Assembly: GCA_949288685.1 (NCBI GenBank)
Contig: CASELB010000053.1
Span: 1-13,420 of the forward strand
Length of the DNA: 13,420 nucleotides
Direction: 5' to 3'
DNA from: an uncultured bacterium
Lineage (GTDB): Bacteria > Cyanobacteriota > Vampirovibrionia > Gastranaerophilales > Gastranaerophilaceae
Part shown: positions 1-6,520 of the stretch, piece after piece
How positions within the stretch are numbered: the stretch's first letter is position 1
Layout of the letters: each line of letters starts with the position of its first letter
The notes under the pieces: generated by a model
Databases searched by the model: none
What the model saw: only the letters and a program-made list of their open reading frames with translations
Told to the model about the DNA's origin: nothing
Translations under genes and position numbers: made by a program

Positions 1-78
1 TATTACATGCCCGCATACATCAATCATAAGGTTGAATTTTATATTAATCCTTTGGTCAATATAAAATAGATAATTTTG

Positions 79-116
79 TGTAGACAACAAAAAAAGTAAG
101 TTTTATCATGTAGACA
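79..116 (+). promoter_or_regulatory. Promoter of the MATE gene with two TGTAGACA boxes
   Basis: A sigma-70-like promoter reads TAGACA at 81-86, a 17-base spacer, and TATCAT at 104-109. Each hexamer matches consensus at five of six positions. The expected transcription start is near 116. The 8-base word TGTAGACA, itself a small dyad (TGT-AG-ACA), occurs twice, at 79-86 over the -35 box and at 109-116 over the end of the -10 box and the start site. The repeats are 30 bases apart, roughly three helical turns. That placement suits a repressor that senses efflux substrates, but no regulator gene is present in the window, so the operator role is inferred. Confidence 0.45.
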
Positions 117-132
117 GAGAGATTTTAAGAAT

Positions 133-1500
133 ATGGCTGAACGCGATTTAACACAAGGGAAACCGTTAAAAGAAATAGTAATATTTACGATACCTCTGTT
201 GTTTGGTAATGTATTCCAGCAGTTGTACAGTTTTTTTGATACATTGATAGTCGGAAGAACCCTCGGGCTGAAAGCACTTGCCGGCGTCGGCGCAACGGGA
301 CCTATGATATTCTTTATAATAGGTTTTTTATTTGCATACACTCAAGGTTTAACAATTATAACGGCACAACGCTTCGGCGCTAAAGATTATGAAGGAGTTA
401 GAAAATCTTTCACCACCTCTATAATACTTTGTATAATAACAACGCTTTTATTTACCGCAATAACCGTACCGCTGGTACGACCTGTATTAACAGTAATGCA
501 CACTCCGGCAGACATTTTTAACCAGGCATATATTTATATGTTTATCAGTTACCTCGGGCTTGGAACCATTCTGTTTTACAACCTTCTGTCAAACGTAATA
601 AGAGCACTTGGAGACAGCAAAACCCCGCTTTATTTTTTAATCATTGCTTCTGTTTTAAATATTATTCTTGATTTATATTTCATATTAAGCCTTCACTGGG
701 GAGTCGGGGGAGCCGCAATCGCGACAGTCCTTTCACAAGGAGTTTCCGCAATTCTGTGCGCTTTTTATATGTTTAAAAAATTTCCTATATTAAAACTCAA
801 AAAAAGCGACTGGAAATTTGATAAAAGTTTTGCAATGGAACATTTAAAAATAGGATTTCCTATGGGAATACAAATGTCTGTCCTCACAATAGGAATTATT
901 GCTGTCCAGTTTGCACTTAATACATTAGGCTCAACAGCAATAGCCGCATTTACTACAGCCGTAAGAATAGACCAGTTATTCTCTCAAAGTCTGATTACAC
1001 TGGGAGCAACAGCGGCTACATTTACCGCACAAAACTTCGGTGCCGGAAAATTAAAAAGAATAAAAGAAGGTTCTAAAGCATCAATGCTGCTTGTATTAAT
1101 TATGTCGGCAATAGCAGCAATTTTAATTTGCGGACTCGGCGAAACACTTGTAGGACTGTTTCTTGACAAACCTGATGAACAGGTTGTTTCTCTTGCAATG
1201 CAATATCTTCATATTATTGTTATATTTTACTTTTTCCTCGGCACGCTTATTCTCTACAGAAACGTTTTGCAAGGTATGGGCAAAGTAAAAGCCCCGCTTA
1301 TATCAGGACTTGCAGAACTTGTTGCAAGAACGGCAGCCGCATTTATATTATGCGCATACATGGGCTACCTCGGAGTCTGTCTGGCGACCCCGTTAGCGTG
1401 GATTTTTGCGGCAATTGTTTTATTTGCGGGATACAGAATGGCTCTTAGAAAAGCGGTAAAATCCATCAGAAAGATACGGCATACTGCAGTAAGTTTTTAG
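133..1500 (+). CDS. MATE-family multidrug/Na+ (or H+) antiporter
   Basis: This is an inner-membrane secondary transporter expected to export cationic drugs or metabolites in exchange for Na+ or H+. The 455 residues match the usual 440-470 of the MATE family, and about twelve hydrophobic segments run through the whole protein. The N-terminal segment contains the family pattern PLLFGNVFQQLYSFFDTLIVG (residues 21-41), followed by ALAGVGATGP. The pattern RALGDSKTPLYF and a second-half repeat with IAAFTTAVRIDQL, QNFGAGKLKRIKEG and VLQGMGKVKAPL are also typical, showing the internal two-fold duplication. It most resembles the NorM/DinF/MepA-like branches, but I cannot assign a substrate. The ATG at 133 is the first possible start after an in-frame TAA at 97-99. 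The upstream SD match is weak (a GAGAG run). It is followed after 50 bases by the Hcp-like gene on the same strand, with no terminator visible between them. Confidence 0.93.
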   Translation: MAERDLTQGKPLKEIVIFTIPLLFGNVFQQLYSFFDTLIVGRTLGLKALAGVGATGPMIFFIIGFLFAYTQGLTIITAQRFGAKDYEGVRKSFTTSIILCIITTLLFTAITVPLVRPVLTVMHTPADIFNQAYIYMFISYLGLGTILFYNLLSNVIRALGDSKTPLYFLIIASVLNIILDLYFILSLHWGVGGAAIATVLSQGVSAILCAFYMFKKFPILKLKKSDWKFDKSFAMEHLKIGFPMGIQMSVLTIGIIAVQFALNTLGSTAIAAFTTAVRIDQLFSQSLITLGATAATFTAQNFGAGKLKRIKEGSKASMLLVLIMSAIAAILICGLGETLVGLFLDKPDEQVVSLAMQYLHIIVIFYFFLGTLILYRNVLQGMGKVKAPLISGLAELVARTAAAFILCAYMGYLGVCLATPLAWIFAAIVLFAGYRMALRKAVKSIRKIRHTAVSF

Positions 1501-1540
1501 CCCGATAGTCCAATGTTTTTTATTTAATCGCAGAGTAACA

Positions 1541-1546
1541 TATAAT
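1541..1546 (+). promoter_or_regulatory. Possible -10 box just before the Hcp-like gene
   Basis: A perfect TATAAT ends four bases before the ATG at 1551, and no SD sequence precedes that ATG. If used, transcription would begin at or next to the start codon and yield a leaderless mRNA. No convincing -35 hexamer lies 16-18 bases upstream, where the sequence is a run of T, so chance occurrence in AT-rich DNA is quite possible. Confidence 0.3.
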
Positions 1547-1550
1547 TACT

Positions 1551-3143
1551 ATGTTCCATAATTACTTTGAAGACTACGGATATGACAATTGCACCTCAAG
1601 AGGCGTTTGCACTATAAGCCCCAGAATGGCATCCATTCAGGAAATAATCCTTTTATATCTAAGAGAATTTGCAGGTTATACCCTTAAACTTAAGCAGTTT
1701 AATATTGATGATGAAAATATCAAAAGTTTAATACTAAACACTTTATCAGCATTTGTCTCAAATCCTGAAATATCAGACAACACTTTTTCAAACGTTATAT
1801 GTACATTTACTAAGGAACTTGAATCTTTAAAACAAAAGTATATTTCTGCCTGTGAAGAAAGAGCATTGACTCCTGAATTAATAGAATCAGCGTTTGATGA
1901 ACAAAAAAGCTGCAACGTTATAACATCTATCAGACTTGGTGAAAAACAGTACAATAAAAGAGGAGAAGAAGAAACAACCCCAAAAACTGTTCAAGAACTT
2001 ATATTTTTTACGGCTAAAAGTATCACGACATACATTTATAAACTGCATACCTATGGTGAAGATTCCGAAAGAGCCTACAATACTGTCTTAGAATTACTTG
2101 ATGCATTAAATATAAAAAAAATTACAAATGATGATTTAAAATCACTTTTATATAACGCTGCAGAAGAAGAGTTTGCAATTATAAAACAATTATCGGATAT
2201 TCAAAAACAGCTCTACGGAACACCGGATGAGGCAATTGTCTCATTTTCCACATCACCTAATAAAGCAATTCTTGTAGAAGGTACTAATATAAAAGAACTT
2301 GTAAATATTCTTGACGCTGCAAAAAATATGGGTATAGATATTTATACCCACGGAGAAATGCTTGCCGCGCACACATATCCCGCTATCCGCGCCTACGAAG
2401 AATTGAAAGGTCATTACGGTAAAGGGAGCGGGAATACTCTGCTTGATTTTTCCACATTTCCGGGTGCCATTTTTATAGGCAGACACTCTATAGATAATAT
2501 TGAAAGTTTATACCGCGGAAGATTATTCACTACGGATATTGTGGTTCCGCAGGGCGTCTTAAAAATAGAAAATTCAAACTATGAACCTCTTATCGCTGCA
2601 GCCCTTGACTCTAAAGGATTTAAGCGCGGCAAAAAATATGACAGTGAAATTGTCGGTTTCAATCTTCAAACAGTAAAAGCGGAAATTGAGTTATTAAACG
2701 GGGAAAATATATCCGGAATATGTTTTATTACCCACGATAACGAAACAATTGAAGACAAAAATTATTTTGACAAATTCATTAAACTTTTGCCTGATGATAT
2801 ATTTGTTATAAATTTTGCAAACAGTTATGAAAGAAAAAATATTATAAATATAAAACACTGTTACAGCATATATGCAATATTTGAAATCCTGACTATTATT
2901 AAAGAAAAATTTGACATCTCGGAAATTCCGATAACAGCGTTTGTACCAAGATGTGATAAGCATATTACAAATCTTATCTTAAATCTGCTGCACTTTGGAG
3001 TAAAAAAAATATTTATGGGAAAATGCGCCGCCAAAAATCTTAATCCTGCAGTTGCGGAAGAATTTTGTAAAATTTTTGATATAACACCATACAACACGCC
3101 AAAAGAAGATTACAAAAAATTTATTGATGTACTTTCTCTTTAA
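1551..3143 (+). CDS. Hybrid cluster protein (Hcp/prismane)-like protein lacking most metal ligands
   Basis: The 530 residues match the family length (about 530-555) and collinear motifs cover the C-terminal half: YTHGEMLAAHTYPAIRAYEE (265-284), HYGKGSGN, FSTFPGAIF, KNYFDKF, LPDDIF, HCYSIYA, EIPITAF and LNLLHFGVKKIFMG. Genuine Hcp proteins reduce hydroxylamine or NO through a hybrid Fe-S-O cluster. By my alignment to Desulfovibrio and E. coli Hcp, the cluster ligands have changed: His to Thr245, Glu kept (E269), Cys to Ser313, the persulfide Cys to Asp396, Cys to Asn424, Cys kept (C437), Glu to Cys468, Lys kept (K470). Of the four N-terminal cubane cysteines, two are replaced (His3, Phe6) and two remain (C14, C20). 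The protein therefore has the fold but probably cannot build the hybrid cluster, so annotation as hydroxylamine reductase would be misleading. The reading frame is intact. ATG 1551 is the first start after an in-frame TAA at 1536. The 3' end overlaps the convergent Fe-S gene by 23 bases. Confidence 0.85.
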   Translation: MFHNYFEDYGYDNCTSRGVCTISPRMASIQEIILLYLREFAGYTLKLKQFNIDDENIKSLILNTLSAFVSNPEISDNTFSNVICTFTKELESLKQKYISACEERALTPELIESAFDEQKSCNVITSIRLGEKQYNKRGEEETTPKTVQELIFFTAKSITTYIYKLHTYGEDSERAYNTVLELLDALNIKKITNDDLKSLLYNAAEEEFAIIKQLSDIQKQLYGTPDEAIVSFSTSPNKAILVEGTNIKELVNILDAAKNMGIDIYTHGEMLAAHTYPAIRAYEELKGHYGKGSGNTLLDFSTFPGAIFIGRHSIDNIESLYRGRLFTTDIVVPQGVLKIENSNYEPLIAAALDSKGFKRGKKYDSEIVGFNLQTVKAEIELLNGENISGICFITHDNETIEDKNYFDKFIKLLPDDIFVINFANSYERKNIINIKHCYSIYAIFEILTIIKEKFDISEIPITAFVPRCDKHITNLILNLLHFGVKKIFMGKCAAKNLNPAVAEEFCKIFDITPYNTPKEDYKKFIDVLSL

Positions 3144-3873
3144 TTTCTTTAATCAATTTTTCAGCATAACGCGGATTAAAAAAACGGCTTGCAAACTTTT
3201 CTCCGCCTGAATATTCACCAACATACTTTATATCAATATTCGGGCTGTACCCGCCATAATTCTTTAAAATCCCCCGGAATTTATCTGACGGAATATCCGT
3301 TATAATAAATTTGGGATTGAGTTCCGCAATAAGTTTCATTGCCGTATTAAGACTCTTTCTAAACCGTATAATATTCCCGCTTAACAAATATTCCATCCCC
3401 CAGCCGGATTCGACAGGATTTAACAGTTCAACGGAATTTGAATTAAGAAGTTTTAAAACATCTTTAAAATTTCCGCCAAAATACAGAGCTTTTGTATCAA
3501 ACTTTTCGGATATTACTTTCTGCGCGGGATTAAACAGCTTTTTCACCGCAGCAGATTGCAAAATCCTTATAAACAAACCTTTTGGCGTACAATAAAGATA
3601 ACGGCATTTAGCGGCAAAAATAATATCTTCAAAAGGTATTTCACTTGGACAAACTTCAACGCATTTACCGCACCTCAAACATTTATCAAGATACCTGTTT
3701 ATATCTTTTCTAAACTGGACTTCTCCGTTTATAATACCTCTGAGCAGTACAAGAATACCGCGCGCAGTACTGCATTCATTGCCATTTTCCAGATACACAG
3801 GACAGGATTCCTGACAGAGTCCGCACTTAGAACATTTATGGATAATTTCTTTGTACTGTTTCAGCTTAATCAT
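3121..3873 (-). CDS. GlcF/LutA-like 4Fe-4S dicluster protein with a degenerate CCG domain
   Basis: The N-terminal 80 residues are a bacterial-type ferredoxin domain with two full [4Fe-4S] motifs: C14-x2-C17-x2-C20-x3-C24-P and C65-x2-C68-x2-C71-x3-C75-P. Spacing and surrounding residues resemble glycolate oxidase subunit GlcF and LutA/LldE. Those proteins pass electrons from a flavin dehydrogenase to quinones or heterodisulfides and carry one or two cysteine-rich CCG domains. Here the protein is only 250 residues (GlcF is about 407). Residues 128-210 follow the CCG-domain layout, but the cysteines are gone: 'GC' is G133-G134, 'CCG' is G157-W158-G159, and the final Cys is about F199 in FRGILKNYG. 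No flavoprotein partner gene is nearby. It lies downstream of glmU and its ATG overlaps the glmU stop (ATGATTAA). It has no SD of its own, so it is probably translated by coupling. Electron transfer by the two clusters is likely, but the partner is unknown. Confidence 0.8.
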   Translation of the reverse strand: MIKLKQYKEIIHKCSKCGLCQESCPVYLENGNECSTARGILVLLRGIINGEVQFRKDINRYLDKCLRCGKCVEVCPSEIPFEDIIFAAKCRYLYCTPKGLFIRILQSAAVKKLFNPAQKVISEKFDTKALYFGGNFKDVLKLLNSNSVELLNPVESGWGMEYLLSGNIIRFRKSLNTAMKLIAELNPKFIITDIPSDKFRGILKNYGGYSPNIDIKYVGEYSGGEKFASRFFNPRYAEKLIKEIKEKVHQ

Positions 3874-5152
3874 TTTTTAAAACTTTTTTTACCCAGCCTT
3901 CCAACACTTTTAACGGTGCACGGGTAACAGCAAGTGACCAGGGTTCGACATCTTTCGTAATAACCCCGACGGCACCGACATTTGCACCCTCTTTTATTTT
4001 TACCGGAGCAACAAGAACGGAATTTGAACCTATTTTAACATTATCTTCTATTATCGTCTTACTCTTTACTTTTGTAAGAGGATTATAATTTGCAGTAATA
4101 GTACCCGCGCCGATATTAACATTTTCTCCGACTTCCGCATCACCTACGTAAGAAAGGTGACAAATGTTTGTATGAGATTTTACTTTTGCTTTCTTCAATT
4201 CCACAAAATTACCGATTTTTACAAATTCATCAAGCTCGACCCCACCTCTTATATGTGCAAACGGTCCTATTTTACAATTGGATGCAATTTTATTTCTGCC
4301 GTTAATATAACAGTTAGGATAAATAATTGTATCCCCGCCAATTTCTGTATCCGGCGAAATCCAGGTGGTTTCGGGCGACACAATAGTAACCCCGTTTGCC
4401 ATGTGATATTCAATTATTTCATCATGGAGTATTTGGGAGGCTTCTGCCAGATTTTTTCTTGAATTAATACCAAAAATTTCATTGTTATCTTCAATAACAT
4501 ACGCTCCGACCCGCAGCCCTTTTTCTCTGCCCCATTTTATAATATCCGTTAAATAATATTCTCCCTGTTTATTATTATTTTTCAACTCTGAGAATGCAAC
4601 ACTTACTTTATCCCAATTAATACAGTAAATCCCAGCATTAATTTCCTTTACCTTTTTCTGAAATTCATCTGCATCTTTTTCTTCAACAATTTCCTTTAAA
4701 GTACCGTCCTGCTCTCTGATAATTCTCCCGTAATTTGTCGGATTTTCAAATACTGCACTCATTACCGTGATATCAGCACTATTCTTGCGATGCGATATAA
4801 TCATATTTTTTATTGTTTCCGGCTTAATAAGCGGAGTATCCCCGCATAAAATAACAACTTCACCATTATACCCTTTCAGAGCATCAAGTGCCATACTTAC
4901 AGCATGTCCGGTACCGAGCTGCGGAGATTGAAGTATCGTTCCGGCAAAATCATAATTTTCTTTCACATAACTGTCAACCTGTTCATGTTTGTGACCTGTT
5001 ATAACATAAGAGTAATCAATCATGCCGCTATTTTTAACAGCATCAAGAACATACCCGAGCAGCGGTTTATCAAAAATTGTATGTAAAACTTTCGGCAGCC
5101 CGGATTTCATCCTTGTGCCCTTACCCGCTGCAAGTATTATTGATTTTACCAT
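3866..5152 (-). CDS. glmU: Bifunctional GlcNAc-1-P uridyltransferase / GlcN-1-P acetyltransferase GlmU
   Basis: This cytoplasmic enzyme performs the last two steps to UDP-GlcNAc, the precursor of peptidoglycan and lipid A: acetyl-CoA-dependent acetylation of glucosamine-1-phosphate, then UMP transfer from UTP. The N-terminal pyrophosphorylase domain (about 1-230) shows LAAGKGTRM (8-15), QSPQLGTGHAV, CGDTPL with metal-binding D105, YGRI, EEKDA, EINAGIY and FGIN with N230. The C-terminal left-handed beta-helix (about 250-410) shows hexapeptide repeats, R302, NFVELKKAKV, catalytic H332 in CHLSYVGDAE, NIGAGTITANY, LVAPV and a final R411. The length of 428 is slightly below the 456 of E. coli because the C-terminal tail is short. 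Both active sites appear intact. The ATG is preceded by a strong SD, AGAGGAGA at 5158-5165. It is the first gene of a two-gene unit with the Fe-S protein. Confidence 0.97.
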   Translation of the reverse strand: MVKSIILAAGKGTRMKSGLPKVLHTIFDKPLLGYVLDAVKNSGMIDYSYVITGHKHEQVDSYVKENYDFAGTILQSPQLGTGHAVSMALDALKGYNGEVVILCGDTPLIKPETIKNMIISHRKNSADITVMSAVFENPTNYGRIIREQDGTLKEIVEEKDADEFQKKVKEINAGIYCINWDKVSVAFSELKNNNKQGEYYLTDIIKWGREKGLRVGAYVIEDNNEIFGINSRKNLAEASQILHDEIIEYHMANGVTIVSPETTWISPDTEIGGDTIIYPNCYINGRNKIASNCKIGPFAHIRGGVELDEFVKIGNFVELKKAKVKSHTNICHLSYVGDAEVGENVNIGAGTITANYNPLTKVKSKTIIEDNVKIGSNSVLVAPVKIKEGANVGAVGVITKDVEPWSLAVTRAPLKVLEGWVKKVLKND

Positions 5153-5157
5153 CTTGT

Positions 5158-5165
5158 TCTCCTCT
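5158..5165 (-). promoter_or_regulatory. Strong ribosome binding site of glmU
   Basis: On the minus strand AGAGGAGA lies five bases before the ATG at 5152, which fixes the start. This is one of the better SD matches in the window. A possible -10 hexamer for glmU, TATACT, lies at 5205-5210 on the minus strand, but no recognisable -35 accompanies it. Confidence 0.65.
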
Positions 5166-5265
5166 AATCTGTTTTAATTTTAGCAGGAAATAAATACATA
5201 GTACAGTATAAAAATTCCCCGAAAGTGTATGGTTAAAAAATAAATTTAACAAAATAATAAAAAAG

Positions 5266-5272
5266 AAGGAGA
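5266..5272 (+). promoter_or_regulatory. Ribosome binding site of the 92-residue gene
   Basis: AAGGAGA lies about ten bases before the ATG at 5282, a slightly long but workable spacing. An in-frame TGA at 5279-5281 directly precedes the ATG, so the gene cannot start earlier. The SD supports this short gene being real. Confidence 0.6.
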
Positions 5273-5281
5273 TTTACTTGA

Positions 5282-5560
5282 ATGACCGATATGATAAAAA
5301 AAATAAAATATATAATAGAAAAAAGTAACACTGATAAAGTTGTAATTTTTACAAACAGACTCAAAATCGTCGGGCACATTTATAAATGCGATGAATGCAA
5401 CAATGACTATTTTTTAAACCTTACCGATGCTATTGTTATTTATTTAAATGACCTCTATCCCTGTGAAGATAACGGTGATTGCGAAGAATACCCGAGCCAG
5501 AATTTTGATTGGCTTCACGTTAATATTGATAAAATCCTGGCTTTCAGCTTAATAAAATAA
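5282..5560 (+). CDS. Small protein with Sm-like strand pattern and four cysteines
   Basis: I do not recognise this 92-residue protein by family. After an N-terminal helix (residues 1-15) it has a strand-turn-strand stretch, KVVIFTNRLKIVGHIY (19-34), then YFLNLTDAIVI (43-53) and a final LHVNIDKILAFSLIK (78-92). The order of strand, G-containing strand, 'NLTDA' and terminal strands resembles the Sm1/Sm2 layout of Sm/LSm/Hfq-type small barrels, which bind RNA. This is pattern-based inference only. Inserted loops carry C36-x2-C39 and C61-x5-C67, which could bind a metal or form disulfides. There is no signal peptide or membrane segment, so it is probably cytoplasmic. A good SD (AAGGAGA) and an in-frame stop right before the ATG support it as a real gene. 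It is divergent from glmU and separated by 129 bases that must hold promoters for both. No terminator is visible downstream. Confidence 0.72.
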   Translation: MTDMIKKIKYIIEKSNTDKVVIFTNRLKIVGHIYKCDECNNDYFLNLTDAIVIYLNDLYPCEDNGDCEEYPSQNFDWLHVNIDKILAFSLIK

Positions 5561-5675
5561 TTACAAGCCCTCAAATATTAACTTTTGTAACAAAACGTAT
5601 TAAATATAATAAAAAATAAACAATTTTTACGGAATTGATGTTTTATTATATATAGGTAGTGTATAGGAGTTTAAT
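5561..5675 (+). promoter_or_regulatory. Spacer with candidate promoter and SD for the 272-residue gene
   Basis: This 115-base, very AT-rich spacer holds a candidate promoter, TTTACG at 5626-5631, a 17-base spacer and TATATA at 5649-5654. A clear SD, AGGAG at 5665-5669, lies six bases before the ATG at 5676. A TATAAT at 5605-5610 lacks a -35 partner. A dyad TTTTGT-A-ACAAAA at 5583-5595 is not followed by a T run and is not a terminator. I see no RNA gene here. Confidence 0.35.
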
Positions 5676-6494
5676 ATGCCTGTAGGGTTGAATACAAATA
5701 TACAATCTCCGGTATTCAGGGGTACAGAAAATACAAAAGGGAAACAAACCGGTACATACGCGGCATTGAGCATCGATGATTTAGATAAAATTCCGGGTGT
5801 AGATACTGTTAATAATACCATTACAGATATAGCAAACGAGGGAAAAACAAAAAGCAGAAAAGCTGTTAATATATTAATGACTGTTGGTCTTGCGGTCGCA
5901 GCATTTTTTACAGGCAAACGGATTACCAAATCTGTAATGGACTCATTAATACACCATACAATATATCTTGATTCAATAGCTGACGGACTTAGAAAGTGTT
6001 TTCGCTTTTGTACAAAACCTCTGGAAAATCTTAACCCCGAAAAAGGTAATGCCTTCATGAGAGGAATAAAATCATTCCTTATTGAAACACCGACAAAAAT
6101 TAAAAATTATTCAAGAACAGGCATTCACAAAGATATAGAGCTTGAAAGGTACGCAAAAACCGTAAAAACAAAAGTTCAGGACTTAACACCGGAAGACTTA
6201 AAACGGTTTGATGAAAAATTTATTAATACCATTGCTAAAAACGGTATAGCAAAAATAATATCTTCGACAATAGGTCTTATTGTCGGAGCGGAAACCTTTA
6301 TTGAAATAGCTGCCGACAAGAATAAAAACGGTATCCCTGACCTGTTTGAACAGAAGTCATACAAAGAAATAATAGAAATTCCGCAGCCCAAAATTGATGA
6401 AAAAGTCATAAATAAAATGAGACAACTCAATGAGAATGATGACGACATAGAAGAAACAAAAGCCGGGCAAGAGGATAATGCAAAACTGGACTAA
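5676..6494 (+). CDS. Lineage-type membrane protein with a DxNxNG loop
   Basis: I do not recognise a named family. The 272 residues open with MPVGLNTNIQSPVFRG, the short 'xxFxG' N-terminal pattern that I associate with many uncharacterised proteins of gut Vampirovibrionia. There is no cleavable signal peptide. Two hydrophobic segments are visible, about 63-79 (KAVNILMTVGLAVAAFF) and about 190-212 (around IISSTIGLIVGAETFIEIAA). The second is followed directly by DKNKNGIPDLFE (214-225), which has the spacing of the calcium-binding loops of dockerin and thrombospondin type-3 repeats. Between the segments is a basic, helix-rich region. The tail after 235 is acidic and hydrophilic. With two crossings, both ends would lie on the same side. 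A good SD (AGGAG, spacing six) and an upstream in-frame TAG at 5664 fix the start. The next gene begins 26 bases downstream and has a similar lineage-specific look. Confidence 0.75.
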   Translation: MPVGLNTNIQSPVFRGTENTKGKQTGTYAALSIDDLDKIPGVDTVNNTITDIANEGKTKSRKAVNILMTVGLAVAAFFTGKRITKSVMDSLIHHTIYLDSIADGLRKCFRFCTKPLENLNPEKGNAFMRGIKSFLIETPTKIKNYSRTGIHKDIELERYAKTVKTKVQDLTPEDLKRFDEKFINTIAKNGIAKIISSTIGLIVGAETFIEIAADKNKNGIPDLFEQKSYKEIIEIPQPKIDEKVINKMRQLNENDDDIEETKAGQEDNAKLD

Positions 6495-6514
6495 ACTTAC
6501 ATAATTGTTATAAT
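6487..6514 (+). promoter_or_regulatory. Candidate promoter giving a leaderless mRNA
   Basis: TGGACT at 6487-6492 (four of six matches to the -35 consensus), a 16-base spacer and a perfect TATAAT at 6509-6514 lie so close to the ATG at 6521 that the expected transcription start coincides with the start codon. No SD exists and an in-frame TAA sits at 6515-6517. The -35 box overlaps the stop codon of the preceding gene. Confidence 0.4.
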
Positions 6515-6520
6515 TAAAAT

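Noticed and set aside
39..341. Minus-strand frame opposite the promoter and 5' part of the MATE gene
   Set aside because: It runs antisense through the promoter and conserved MATE codons, with no RBS and no recognisable domain.
1551..3143. Calling this gene a functional hydroxylamine reductase (hcp)
   Set aside because: Five of eight hybrid-cluster ligand positions and two cubane cysteines are replaced, so only the fold is supported.
1551..3143. Calling the Hcp-like gene a pseudogene
   Set aside because: The frame is open at full family length, the scaffold motifs are kept, and replacements are limited and specific, so decay is not shown.
3556..3927. Plus-strand frame of 123 codons across the Fe-S gene and the end of glmU
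   Set aside because: It is antisense to the ferredoxin cysteine motifs and spans two coupled genes. Composition is that of a shadow frame.
5583..5595. TTTTGT-A-ACAAAA dyad as a terminator after the small gene
   Set aside because: The loop is a single base, the stem is AT-only and no T run follows.
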